A stretch of DNA of 64,000 bases from Parastagonospora avenae f. sp. tritici 18332-5 (Eukaryota > Ascomycota > Dothideomycetes > Pleosporales > Phaeosphaeriaceae). A program made the translations under genes and the position numbers. This document shows positions 44,786 through 56,593 of the stretch, in pieces. Positions within the stretch are counted from its first letter, which is position 1. Each line of letters starts with the position of its first letter. Under the pieces are notes generated by a model, which did not search any database, had not been told where the DNA came from, and worked only from the letters and a program-made list of their open reading frames with translations. The DNA is taken from positions 310,001 to 374,000 of the forward strand of contig JAFJTR010000005.1 in the NCBI GenBank assembly GCA_022559985.1. The letters are read 5' to 3'.

Positions 44786-45286
44786 TTCACACGGAACCTC
44801 CCGGCAATGGGATTCAGTACAAAGGAGCGACTAAGGTGAGGCGAAACGTCAGGCCATGTTTCTGTTACATTGGCCGATAGTCATTGCTTTCTACCGCGGA
44901 AGATATCTCGAACATACGCAGAGAGACGACCAAGAGACCCCTGACCGCATATCTGTCAACTATTGGCCCAAGCTCCGCTGACATCATCCCTCCTCGCGCC
45001 TTGGTGCTTCAGGCGACCAACTCCTACGAATCAAGCAAAAGCGATAAGATGGATTCGGATTATACATAATTGCGAAAGTAACCACGCGGAGTTGTTCCCA
45101 AAAGGCTACGAACGACGTCAGCGGTGTTGTGTCGGCCATCAGCGTGCCGAGCCCCCACACCCTGCAGTGCGGGCTACCAAAAGCAAGACAGCCGCATGAG
45201 AAGCTGCTGATCATGATCGCCCGCAAGATCAAGCCTGGTTAAAGAGAACTTTCTGTATCTTTTCTTCAAAATCACACTCAAGCAAC
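44786..45286. other. Divergent promoter region, glucosidase I / P-loop kinase
   Basis: About 500 bp shared by two divergently transcribed genes. No TATA box or gene recognised. Confidence 0.5.
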
Positions 45287-46172
45287 ATGGAAGAACAGGT
45301 TGATCGTCTAGTCAACAAAGTCTGGGGTATAACAACACAATCTCGAGAACTTCGAATAGAGGTGCTGATCATACTTTACAGACCAATACAAAGATGCGTC
45401 TGCGTCAAAGCGGTTGCTCATTGCGGTGTCCGGCATACCTGGATCCGGTGCGGCTCAACGACGAACTAATCACTTCCAAAATTAACGCCAACCAGGCAAA
45501 ACCACCCTCGCAGCAATAGTATCAAAGAGACTCAATCAAAAGCATGCGCAAGAATCACCCGGGACCTCAAATAGCAATCCCCTCGCTGCATTCATCCCAA
45601 TGGACGGCTACCACCTGTCACGTGCCCAACTCGACGCCATGCCAGACCCCACGACCGCACACGCGCGTAGAGGCGCAGCATTCACTTTCGACGGCGATTC
45701 TTTCTTCAAGCTGGTGAAGAAATTGCGCCAACCAATATGTCCGGAAACACAAACACTTTACGCTCCTAGCTTCGATCACGCGATCAAAGACCCCATCGAC
45801 AACGACATTGCGATAGCGCCGTCTGTTCGTATCGTCATCTTTGAAGGCAACTACTGCTCGCTCAATAAAGAGCCATGGAAAGATGCGGCGGAGCTGATGG
45901 ACGAGCGGTGGTTTGTTGATGTGGACTTTGATGTCGCGAGGAAGAGACTGGTTCATCGACATGTCAAAGCTGGCATTGCGGCGAATGAGGAAGAAGCGGG
46001 CAAGAGGGTAGATGAGAATGATCTGATCAATGGAAAGGAGATTGTCGATTTCCGTATGGATGTGCACGAGCTGGTGAAGAGTCGAGATGATGCGACGTGG
46101 GCGCCGGAAGAGCAGGGTGTAGGTGATGGGAAGGACTCGGGGACGCAGAGAGAGATGGCGCCTCTTGTATGA
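45287..46172 (+). CDS. P-loop kinase, uridine kinase/pantothenate kinase-like (YFH7 type)
   Basis: Three exons: 45287-45326, 45382-45447 and 45496-46172. They total 783 nt, or 260 residues. The P-loop RLLIAVSGIPGSGKTTLA is split by the second intron inside GSG|K. It is followed by AFIPMDGYHLSRAQLDAMPD, FEGNYCSLNKEPWKDAAELM and FVDVDFDVARKRLVHRHVKAG with DLINGKEIVDF. This is the pattern of the fungal kinase family related to phosphoribulokinase/uridine kinase (yeast Yfh7). The substrate is not established. The C-terminal tail is charged and variable. It converges on the DUF7708 gene, with 88 bp between the stops. Confidence 0.88.
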
Positions 46173-46260
46173 AGATGATGTGGTATGTTCTCAGTATGTA
46201 TAGCAACGACTGAGTTGGATCTTTATTTGCAAAACTTTCACTATTTCACATGAAATTCTT

Positions 46261-48027
46261 TTACTGATTCGAAGCCTGGAGCTTCCAACCCTTTGTCACA
46301 AAGCCTGATCGCCGCGCCACGTGCCGAAGTCTCGGAGGTACAGGAGTGGGCGGTGATAAAGAAGTCACAGTCATATCGTAGGCATTCGACGAGCCTGAAG
46401 CAACGGTCACCGGCTTTCCATACACCATCAGGAGGAGTTTCAGCTGATTGCCCGCCGTCGTGGTCTGTTCAACGATTCTCTGCAAAAGCAGCACCAAGCG
46501 GTCAATCCAATCCGGATCGTGTCGATAAGCTTTGTGCAAGCCCTCAGTCTCCAAGACCAAAAACGCTCGCGGCATCTTTGAAAGCAACAGGCAGATGAGA
46601 TCAGCCCACTCACTATCTACATGTGCGCTTCGGATCTTGGTTAGATTGAGCTGCTCAGAGAACTGAGCAAAGAGTCCCGCAGACTGCTGCAAGACTTGAT
46701 GAATGAGCGCCTTGAAGACGCTAGCCATTGTTTCTCCTTCTCCGTCCGAAAGCCGTGGTAGCGACAGACTCCAGAAGACGCAATGGCTATTCGATGCCAG
46801 TCCATGTATTACATCAGCTGCCAGATCCCGGGCTTGCTTTTGCGCTCGAAGACCCATTCGCAAGACGAGCAGTGCCGATCGATCAGCTGATGACCAGTCG
46901 CGCAACGTTCTTTTGATCTTAAGGTCTCCAGGCAAAGTCATACATCTGGTAGGATCTCGGCGACCGAATGATCGCACTTTGAGTAGAGCCTTCTCAGGCA
47001 GTATTGATGGAGCGAGAAAGTCGACAAGATGGTGAAACTCAAGCCGGTACGTTGTCTCGCTGATACCACGAACATCGACACTAATCCGTTCAGTAATCGT
47101 CTTGCTCGACGATGCGACCTGCATCAATTGCGACACTGAGTTCTCCAGGCTTGCTTGCCGATCCATGAGCTTGGTGTAGAACTTGACGAAGCGGGTGTGG
47201 TAGATATCTTGCATTGTCCGAATATCGCGGATCTCTACTCGCGCTCCCGCATTTGCAAGATCTTCGACGGCTGCGGAAGACAACTTGATCTGATCGACCA
47301 AGTCTTGGTAATCGAGCTCAAATGGCGACTTTATGGCCGACCATAGTCGACCGAGTGAGCTCCTGTTGTACCACTTCACACATAGGTGCAGGAACAGCAT
47401 GATGTATGCGTACAGTCTGGACAGCGCATACTTCATATAGTCTGTTTGGTATAGTTCGGCGCTGAGGCTAGCTCTGGGTAGCACATCTCCGATGGCAACG
47501 AAGGCCTGGGCGAGCTTTTGGATGAGGTTCGTGCGGTTTATGATACCCTATTATCGCGACTTCAGTGGGTATGCAAAGCTAACAAGCAAGCAGACAGAGG
47601 TGGCTTACCATGAGTACGAGTTTCACCGCGCCCCAAGCCAGCGCAACATATTCGGGGTGATGTTGTGCAAGGGCATCGAAGACTTTGCTATAGTACATGA
47701 CACGGCCTGAGAATTTCTCGAGCCATGCTCTTGTCCCTGAGTGGTCTTTCGAAGCATCAGAATACTTTTCTTTCGCTTGTTGCACAGTTCCCAATATTGT
47801 GTCGACATCTGCATAAGTGTTGGCCCATGCTACTGTCTCATCGGCAATGCCAAGTTCTCTTTTCAGGTCCTCGATAGCCTTTCGGAAGGCCTCTGCTGCT
47901 ACATTTCGTTCTCTACCATTGATCAGCATATGTAAACGTCTACCCATATCTTGTGTATCGCTTACGAGTCTGAAGGATCTAAAATATGCCGTGAAGCATG
48001 CTGGCCACGCACTGTCGTAGAAGACAT
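46261..48027 (-). CDS. DUF7708-type fungal protein, NLR-like without a P-loop
   Basis: Three exons: 47966-48027, 47609-47912 and 46261-47547. They total 1653 nt, or 550 residues. Residues about 20-120 show the domain found at the N-terminus of many fungal NACHT/STAND proteins: NVAAEAFRKAIEDLK, then WLEKFSGRVMYYSKVFDALA, then QHHPEYVALAWGAVKLVLMG, and later FVAIGDVLPRASLSAELYQT. The downstream half resembles the region where the NTPase sits (VFWSLSLPRLSDGEG, FKALIHQVLQQS, RAFLVLETEGL), yet no GxxxxGK[ST] motif is present. It is either a degenerate NTPase or a related non-ATP-binding domain. Intact frame and clean introns argue that it is expressed. Function unknown; family members are linked to non-self recognition by inference only. 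Confidence 0.75.
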
Positions 48028-48573
48028 GAATTACGCACCGAAGTCGGTTTAGCGTGGCCCGGATCTAGCAAGTGAGGCTCGCAACGGCACATGCACCTGG
48101 ACCTGAAAGCACAACTGCAACATGGAAACCACGAGGCCGACACTGTATATTTCGCCGGATCAGTGGATAAGTTAGGCAGTATCGTTGCAACTTAGGGGGA
48201 GGCGAGAGGATGGGAAGGGTTGAGTGTTAAGGCTGAGCCAGAGGGGCACTCATGGAGGAATTCTGGGCTGTGCAGCCTGCATGAGAGTGCACCTGCCGAG
48301 GCGTCGTGACCTCCAGATCTCTGGAGGTTTGCGCTGGCACACTTCAAATGCAACCGTCGGCCTAAACCATTGTGTGTTACATATTAGCACCTCAAAGCTC
48401 TTAACCTTCGGGTCTGTATTGGGTGGCCTATCGTAAGTAAAACGCAACATCCCGTATCACTTCTGCACAGCAGCCTAAAATCTGAGGCAGGCTTCATCTC
48501 GTGCAGATTTTGCAGCTTCTTACCGCTTACGGGCAGAAATCAGCCCTTGGTTCACATAGAGCAATTGTTCAAC
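48028..48573. other. Intergenic, no gene recognised
   Basis: Promoter side of the DUF7708 gene. Nothing recognised. Confidence 0.45.
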
Positions 48574-49260
48574 ATGTGCCATCTGGTCATCGAGAGGTAC
48601 AGTGTTTGTCGCTGTCTGTATCATCAGCATGCCGTCGACCCTTGTGCTACGTACGGACGACGGGGCCATACTACGCTAGAAAAGACCGTTCTAGTAGGGG
48701 ATTCTTGCTCTATGCATGCTACGCCACACGGAGAGCTAGCTTCTGTCGACGACAATCATTCACACGGTCATGTAGCTCTTCCAGCATTGCCAACCAGAAT
48801 GACTACAGAGAGTACAGGCGACTTTTTCAATGAGATAAATGAAAAGACTGCTCACCCGTCTCGTAAAGATGCTCCTGCCGCACCCTTGTTCGAGAAACCC
48901 GAAAGAAGAGAACCTATTATATCGACTAAGGGCGATAATACAACAAAACGAAAGTACGAAGCATCATTCCCGTTCATAGGAACATATCATGGCGATGTAT
49001 CATTGAATGAACGATCAAAGCGAGCAATTGATGGATCTACGTGTCGTTTCGGCGAACAAAAGGTCAGTGAAGTTGTTCTATGACCACTAGCAAACAGTTG
49101 TAACCAACACAAATACTAGGAGATCTCAAGAACATTCAAAATGCATCCCAATCGCACGATCTCACGTGATGAAACGGCATGTTACAGGGCGAGACAAAAA
49201 CTGCAGTTCATGGCTCTAGAGGGTGCCTCCAGCTATGGACAAAGTCGATCTGGTCCCTAA
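48574..49260 (+). CDS. Hypothetical protein, two-exon model, weak support
   Basis: ATG at 48574. Exon 48574-49062 ends at GTCAGT, and a 57-nt intron with an AAC branch and ATACTAG acceptor joins exon 49120-49260, ending in TAA. The product is 209 residues, hydrophilic and Lys/Arg/Glu-rich, with no recognised domain. It sits just upstream of the truncated AAA+ gene on the same strand. It might be the decayed N-terminal part of that gene rather than a separate one, and chance cannot be excluded. Confidence 0.25.
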
Positions 49261-49466
49261 CATACGGGCTCTTCGATAGCAAGCGGGTCAGAATTTGTCG
49301 CGGTGTGGAAAACGCGCATATGCAGAAGAATTGAAGGATTGAACTGAGGTTATATTGGGTGAGGCTACGAGCAGTATATATACATGGGTAGCTGTAAACA
49401 GCGCTAGTGCAGGAAAGGCAGCGTCGTCTCATCAGAGGTGAGGTGCCACTGCACGTGAGGCAGGAG

Positions 49467-50609
49467 ATGCCCTCAACCGTGACAGATACAGAGACCTACA
49501 AATTGATGCACGAAAATGGAGATGGAAACGAAGACACGGCAGAATCCCGTATTGAGCTGGATGAAGCCAAAATGGCGAACGACAATGCCCCCCCTGCGCC
49601 TTTCGCTCTTCTCCTACCAGCATTCATTCGAGGCTATGGATTTCATAATAAAAAATGGAGTAAGCATATTTGAGATAACAAGTCGGCTTGTCGCTAATCA
49701 TGATGAAGATCGGCTGCTGGTGAAGCATATTCGTGATATCCAGTGGAACAAAGCCGCCTTCAACCATCGACTAGTCTTGAAAGAAGAAAAGAAAGAGCTG
49801 ATCAGAGCATTGATCACTATCCACATCGGGCAGAAGAACAGACTTCATGGATGGTAAAGGAGACGGCCTGATCATTCTACTCCACGGAGGTCCTGGAACA
49901 GGCAAAACGCTCACTGCGGAAAGCGTGGCAGAATTCGCTGAGCGGCCACTATACAGAGTAACGTGCGGTGATATCAAAACAGATGCAGAAAGTGTAGAGA
50001 AGTACCTAGAATCGGTGTTGTTCATTGGAAGTACCTGGGTAAGCAAACTTCGACGTCCGAGGTGCTCATGAGACATATGCTGACTTCTGAATCAACACTC
50101 AGGGCTGCGTTGTCCTACTAGATGAAGCAGATGTCTTCCTCGAAGAACGAACCAAAACTGACATGCAGCGTAACGCACTTGTCTCGGTATTCTTGCGGGT
50201 ACTAGAGTACTACGATGGCATTCTCATACTCACAACCAACCGCATCGGCACGTTCGACGAAGCCTTCAAATCTCAAGTACAACTCGCTCTCCACTATCCA
50301 CCCCTGAACAAAAGGGGTCGCAAAGAGATCTGGCATAATTTCATGCGATCTCTGAAGACCGACGGTGAAGACGCGGAGTTTGATGAAATCGACGAAAAGC
50401 TGCATGTGCTCGCGGAACATAAGCTGAATGGACGACAGATCGGAAACACCATCAGCACCGCTCGGCATCTGGCACGATACAAAGGCGAGAGATTGCGCTT
50501 TGTGCATATCAATCAGGCTTTGCAGGTGGTCGACGAGTTTGAGAAGTACGTTCTGGATGTACATGGACATGGCGATGAAGAGTATGCTAGAGATCAGGGA
50601 AATCGGTGA
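49467..50609 (+). pseudogene. AAA+ ATPase (DUF7025-AAA type), truncated and frameshifted
   Basis: Pieces: 49467-49659, intron 49660-49708, 49709-50038 with a frame change, intron 50039-50102, and 50103-50609. Sequence signatures: FALLLPAFIRGYGFHNKKW, HIRDIQWNKAAFNHRLVLKE, Walker A LLHGGPGTGKTLTAESVAEF, Walker B VVLLDEADVFLEER and sensor-1 ILILTTNR. This is the C-terminal half of a large fungal AAA+ family. The reading frame shifts by +1 at 49831-49843, between QKN and DFMDGKGDGL, with no splice pair to explain it. The long N-terminal DUF7025 domain usually present is not seen upstream. The ATPase motifs are perfect, so decay is recent. Confidence 0.75.
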
Positions 50610-50891
50610 ACTATGAAATACAATCTATCTCCTAATAACTTCGTTACATCGAAATATATCAACTGTCTCTGGCAAAGGTTGCCTTTATAGTGTCTTGAAG
50701 TCACTAGCTGACAGTGCACCCATGGTTTGCGCTATACCATACATGGAATAGCTTTCGTTGCATGGCATCTTCTCAATGTGTGGGCAATCTCATCTCTGCC
50801 ATCTCCACTTCGTGTTCTGCCTATGTGGTTTCGATTTTTTTGGACAAGATATTCGAGTATCCCTCGCACACCGCTGTCGCTCCATAGGAAA
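50610..50891. other. Short gap before the APH pseudogene
   Basis: No gene recognised. Confidence 0.4.
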
Positions 50892-52252
50892 ATGACTGTG
50901 TTCGACGAGCTTGCCGAAACGGATGGCGATAACGAAGTCCAAGCATGGCTATCCAAGGTCATCGATGCGAAACAAGTAATTGCAGACTTTATTGCTTCTC
51001 GATGGCAAGGCAATGGCAGTCCAACGGCAGAATTCGACCACTACCTCAAAGGCTCGTTTAATCTCAGTCTCGTCGTCCGATTCAGCAAAGGAGCGCCGAA
51101 AGCCATGATTCGCTTCCCAAAACCGGGCCATACAGCTACAGCTTTCCAAGATGAAAAAGTCAGGAACGAAGTTCAGTTTCTACAGTTTCTTAGTGAGAAG
51201 ACTACAATTCCCTTACCTAAGGTAGTCAGTTGGGGTACGACTGAGGACAGCCCTCAGCACATCGGTCCATTCATCATCATGAATTATGTTGATGGTGTTT
51301 CTCTTGCGACTATTCTACAACAGCCAACGGAGGCCGAGCAAGATGAGGTGATCCTCAAGACTGACGTGGATGATACCAAAACTTGAATACATCTACGAAC
51401 AACTCGCCGGTTACATGTTGCAACTCTCCAAATTAGATTTTCCGACCATTGGTGCGATATCAAAGAGTCGGCCCTTAGACGAGTGGACTGCCAACAAAAG
51501 ACCTCTGACGTACAACATGAATAAATTGAAGACCGTAGTCTCAAACTACTCTACGGGCGGATTTCCGACAGCTCTATCTTCCTCTGCTAAGGCGTATCTC
51601 CACTCTCTTACTGAAGAGCATCTCTTCCATCTCCGAACCCAGCGCAACATCGCCAACAGCCGGGAAGATACCAAAAGGCGGTTCATCGCGCACCATCGGT
51701 TCAAGCAGCTAGTCTCCCGCTACTGCATCAAAGATACCGGCCCTTTCAAGCCGTACTGCGATGATCTCCAACCTTCGAACATACTTGCAGATCTGGAAAC
51801 TCTCCTTATCACGGCTGTTTTGGACTTCGAGTTCGCAAACAGTATGCCAGCGCAGTTCGCATACGATCCATCTTGGTGGCTACTTCTACTGGGACCTAAT
51901 ATGTGGTTCGAGCATCACTCTATGGAAGAGTTCATTACCCGCTATGCGCCACGAATGGAACAGTTCTTGCGAGTCTTGGGGAAGGTGTAAATGAGAACGA
52001 TTTCCGAAGAAGAGCAATGCAACACACTTCTATCGGCTCCGATGCGCGATTCATGGGACAGCGGAAGGTTTTGGTTCGATTACGGGCATTAGGAAGAGTT
52101 TCGACGTAGACGCAGTCTATTGGGCAGCACTTCACAAGGATGGTGACGATGTGCTAGATGAAGAGACGAGAGAAGAGATGGAAAAGCTGGTGGACATGAA
52201 GATGGATCAGTTGAAGGCTTATGATGCAGAATTCAAGCTTCGATTTTCTTAG
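50892..52252 (+). pseudogene. Aminoglycoside phosphotransferase-like (APH/choline kinase fold) gene, three lesions
   Basis: ATG at 50892. Family features: FNLSLVVRFSKGAPKAMIRF, KTTIPLPKVVSWG, HIGPFIIMNYVDGVSL, IYEQLAGYMLQLSKLDFPTI, the Brenner-type catalytic segment YCDDLQPSNILAD (a divergent HxDLxxxN), and VLDFEFANSMPAQFAYDPSW. Lesions: an extra A in AAAA (51378-51381) breaks the frame between DDTK and LEYIYEQ; an in-frame TAA at 51988-51990; and an extra base at 52084-52087 before IRKSFDVDAVYWAALHKDGD. After that the family C-terminus continues to a stop at 52250-52252. Fungal APH genes of this kind are numerous and their substrates are unknown. Confidence 0.85.
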
Positions 52253-54688
52253 TCAGACTTGGTGTTCGCACGCCATTTTTGCTCATATAAGTCTTAAGTG
52301 AAGGATGTAGCTACAGGTGAACTCAGAGAAGTATCAAAGAAAAGCGGGAAAGTCATGTGCGGTTGCATCTCAACTAGGGCATGATTTGTGTCCAGCGACT
52401 GGGTACTGGAGATTCGGTGTATCATGCCAGCAGTTGCTTCAACGTCCTCGACGACATCCAACGTACGGTGGCGCCATGCGTTGAACAAGACACCGCAGTA
52501 AAGACAGCATAAAGAGTCCCTGTAATGCAAGCCAGCAAGTGTAGCTAAGAGCGTAAATATGCCGAAACATATGACCAAAGTAGCCTCGTTGCTATCAGTC
52601 ATGATAACGACGCAGGTTGATGCCAGAGCACGGAAGGTGAGGAGCATATAGGTGACCGTCAAGTTTGCGCAACGTTGATCTCCGCGAAAGCTCTCTTTGA
52701 AGTTTACTTGGGCTAGAAGGAAGTTTTAAGTGAGCTGGAATTCGCATACAATCGTGGCGTGTGCCACTACTTTATAGTTACCTCTCACTGAACGTGGCCT
52801 GTGCAGAGAGCACCTCGACATGCTTTCGGGGTAACAAAGGACCACTAATGTGTGGTGACTTTGCCAGGCCAATGCGCAAATGTACTGTGCTCAGCTCTAA
52901 GCCAACGCGTAGATCTGACAATTAGGTCCCACGGGCCATGTGCAGGTTGTACCGCGTAGTACAAACATACCGTGAGCGACCGCTCATTGGGCGGATTTAC
53001 AAGGTGCTGGGAGTGAATGACAAGAGTTTCCTCATGGAGTTCAAATTGGGCATGCGGCATTTGCACGGATGTGCTTGACCGTACTGACTGGCAGTAACCA
53101 CCCATTCATAGTTAGAATATGGATTCATTGTATTTACAGCTAAGAAGAGGAGCATTGGCGTTGCAGCCGTCTGAAGCTGAGATGGATTGACAGGCTGGAG
53201 GATATCTGAGGTAACTGACCTCAGGCCCAGGCTCACATAAAACGCGGAGATTTCGAGAGAGTCGTTTCGCATAACCACGCGAACGCCACGCGATTGCCCA
53301 AAAGAAATTCTCATCCGGCGCTTCGAGGACGCTAATGCCTCAAGAGCTCATGTACGCTGTAGTCTACCGCTACAGGAGCTCAACACGGTTAGCGTATTAA
53401 ACATGTTACTTCCGTCAACTAGGATCCTCTGTCACGGTGACTCGTGCGTATTTAGGAGAGTATCATGGCGGAGATTATCCGATAAAACTGCAACTCTGGA
53501 CTGCCACTTTGGACCATCCTTTTCAATTCGCACCGCCTAACGCCGTTAAAGAAATGTATTATCCACATATAAGCACAAACATCAAATGCACTATGTTCAT
53601 TTTTGCTTTGATGATGATGACGATGACGATACCGAGTGTGCCTTGGCCAGGTCAGAGCAGTGGTCTCCTCGGGCAGAGGAACCCGATATGGCCTGGCAGC
53701 ACCTCATGAACGATCCGCCAGCAGGGTCACGCCGATCCGGATCGATTCCAGCTACTCCTGCAGAGGTAGGCGCAAGCACAGAGGGAAGTATGTGTCAGTT
53801 CGGAGGCGTTTCGCCTCTTCGCCCGTTCCTGGCAAGCATGATCTCTCAGCAAATTCTAGATCGCTGATTTGGTCGAATATCTGACATCGTCAAGCATGCA
53901 TACCGGATATGGTAGAGCCGTAGAGACCGCACGGCTGTGTCCATATATGTGGAGTCTGTGTCTTCCAAGACCAGAAACATCCTGTTAGCAGCTCGCCGAA
54001 TCAAGACATGCTCAAGTTGGAGCGACAACTAGCGGCGCCCAGATGGTGATTTTATTTGGCTTCCAAAGATGGCGCAGCAGCCAGCAATCGATAAGTTCAT
54101 ATCATAATGGTCCGCAGCCAGCCGAGGAGTTTCCGAAGCAACACAAGTCACACCAAACCAGGAGGACTGTATTCCATCCCAGACGGGTGACTCATCGGGT
54201 CCAGACAGTTCGTGCTCAGGGGAGAAGCAGATGTCGATTCATTGCTGAACATCGACTGAAGGCTGCGGGAGAGAGGCAATCTTTAACTGTGAGGCAAACG
54301 GTGACGACTCGCACAACGTATGAAATCCTAACATAACCACAACTTTGGGAACGTTGATAGTACAGGTACGAGAAGCACTTTGGGTAAAGATGTAAGGCAG
54401 AAGCAATATAGCAGTCCGAATGCGGATGGCTTGCGTTTCCAATCAGCTTGAATGTCTCCAAATGTCTATGACATTGGGAGGGAGTCCACGGGTGGGGTTG
54501 CAGGGTACACGTGACGCGTGGTATTATCGATTGTACTAGCGCGACTTCCCGACGCGTTTCGCGAAGTGCGCATCATCCTTTCCTCCCAACCTCATCCACC
54601 CCATTAAAGCCCGCAACAACCCACAAACACTCTCACATCTTCAATAATCCTTACTGTTACCATTCCACCACCGACGTACTCGAACAAC
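52253..54688. other. Gene-poor stretch of 2.4 kb, no gene firmly recognised
   Basis: Weak candidates only. One is a minus-strand frame 52294-52644 from an internal ATG, 117 residues, with one or two hydrophobic segments (ATLVICFGIFTLLATLAGL). The other is a minus-strand frame 52997-53314 from ATG, 105 residues, no domain. A GAT/GAC microsatellite lies at 53607-53635. No sign of transposon ends. It continues the decayed accessory region on its left. Confidence 0.4.
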
Positions 54689-55430
54689 ATGCTGCTCACA
54701 AGCTCCTTCTTCTCCATGCCACCACAACAGCAGTACCATTCGCCGTACACGCCACCAAAGTCATCACCACTCTCGGAACGATCCGCGAATGTCGCACCAC
54801 GCCTGTTTGACTTCAGCATGGCGTCTCAGTCGAATGATAAGAAGTCTCCTACACCACAACGCGCGTACAAGGCAAATCCCGTAATCCAGACGCGCGACGC
54901 GGCTACCAAGCGGAGGAGGGACATGTTCTTCAAGCGCGTGCAGAATGGACGCGAGGACAAGAAGTGGGAGGCACGAGGCGAACAGGTATGTGCATTACTA
55001 ATACACGAAATGATCTTTTACTAATCATTCGTAGATCCAACAACTCGATTTCGTCTCTGAGCGCAAACGTTGGGAAGCGGAGAAAGCGCGTCAAGCGCCG
55101 AAGGAAGAAGACGAGATGGTCGAACAAATCATTGAAGACGCGCCTTTGCCCAGTTGGACAACCCCGGTGCCTCAAATAACACAAGAGATGACCGAGGCTG
55201 ACTACATAGCTGCTCAGGAGGAGTACGAGCTGCAGCAAATGATTGCAGTAATGGAGGAACAAGACCAGGAAAATGATGCGGCATCACAACACTTCGGTAG
55301 CGACGATGAAGACTACGACCAGCTGTTCATGGACTGTGCAGTTGACCAACAGTACCAGCATTCATCGCAACAAATGCCTGCGCGCTTTCAAGATTCAGGA
55401 GCGATGGACACGGACATGACCGATGGTTGA
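54689..55430 (+). CDS. Conserved fungal hypothetical protein, disordered/coiled
   Basis: Two exons: 54689-54985 and 55035-55430 (intron 49 nt), 230 residues. The N-terminus is PPQQQYHSPYTPPKSSPLSE, and residues 60-110 are basic and helical (DAATKRRRDMFFKRVQNGRE, DKKWEARGEQIQQLDF). The C-terminal half is acidic with Gln/Glu stretches (EEYELQQMIAVMEEQDQE) and ends in DTDMTDG. I recall this layout from a conserved Pezizomycotina family without assigned function. It has no membrane span or signal peptide. Its nuclear, RNA- or chromatin-related look is impression only. Confidence 0.75.
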
Positions 55431-55546
55431 TTAATTTGCTTCGCTTTTCATATACGTCACGTTCATCATGGGGCAAAGCTGTAAGAACAGAATGTACATT
55501 GGGTATTCGAAGGAAATCCGGCGTACCAGGCCTGGCTCTGTAGTAA

Positions 55547-56593
55547 CTATTGAGTCGGGCATCCTTGGTCCATATCCTGCAACACTTCTTGCGCAGCGTT
55601 CATATCGCCTACAAGGTCGGGTGGCGGCGAGCCAGCAGCTTGCATCTATATCGTGTTAGCTGCCTGCAACATAGCTTCACCTCCTGAGATAGGAGCAATA
55701 CATACCTTCTGCATCCTCTCCACAATATACTCCCTATCCCCCGCATTGTTGTCGCTATATCCCTTCCTCTCAAATCTCTCTGTGATCTCCTTCACCAACA
55801 CCTGTTGCACTTGATACCTCTTCAAATCATCCGCCTCTACTTTGGTGCTGTTCGCCTCCATCCACTTCGGGAACTTATCGTTCAGCTCCTTCATCGGCTC
55901 GTACAAGATCTCCCGGTTCGTCAGCTGCTCCATCATGCCCATCAAGATCTTGCTAAAGTCCTCATCGTCGCCGTCGCCACCACCGAAGCCTCCCTCGCCC
56001 ATTGACGCAAGCATTTGCGCCAACATGTCATCTTGGCTAGACGACGCGGCCGCGGCACCAGCAGCATCGCCAGAGTTTTGCATGCGCTCCATAGTCTTCT
56101 TGATGGTTTCCTGAAAGTTCTTCTCGGCTTTTGCTGCGCTTTCTGATGATTCAGCTTTTCCTTTGCCATCTTTCGATGAGGATGATGGCGGGTCTGCGGC
56201 CAGGGGATTTGCTCCAGTCTCCAGGCTCATCTCCTTCATGATGTCTTCGAACTGCTTGCCAAAGTCGCCCTGGCCGAGGAGCTGCTCCATCTCTTTTTGA
56301 AGTTGCTTGGCGAAGGCGTCTTCGTCTTCCACTAGGAGTGCGCCGGGGGACATGTCTTCTGGCCTCCCTGGTCCGGACGCGGAAGGCGCTGATGCGGGCG
56401 CATCTTGTGCTTTAGCTGTGGGTGCTGCTGGGGCCTTGGAGTCGATCTTTGTGTTTGCGAATTCGTCCAGCACGTCGTCCAGATCTGACAGATCGTCTTC
56501 CTCAGGATCAGATGCGACTTCGGGTGGAGGGGCAGTGGCCGCCGCCACTTTAGCTGGTTCCTGTTCTTCCTTCTTCACTGGCACGTCCGCCAT
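55547..56593 (-). CDS. PEX19: Peroxisomal membrane protein import receptor Pex19
   Basis: Exons 55706-56593 and 55547-55645, totalling 987 nt, or 328 residues. Pex19 is the cytosolic chaperone that binds peroxisomal membrane proteins and docks on Pex3. Layout: acidic DDLSDLDDVLDEF N-terminus (Pex3-binding helix), FAKQLQKEMEQLLG, FEDIMKEMSL, the PMP-binding bundle with the block FSKILMGMMEQLTNREILYE, and KFPKWME. The C-terminus, contributed by the last exon, ends GCPTQ, a CaaX-type farnesylation box. The 60-nt intron (55646-55705) is open up to its own acceptor, where the TAG of ATATAG is an in-frame stop. Retention would therefore give a Pex19 without the last exon and without CaaX. Confidence 0.96.

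Noticed and set aside
45618..46067. Antisense 149-codon frame in the P-loop kinase
   Set aside because: Shadow of a strongly supported gene; no recognisable domain.
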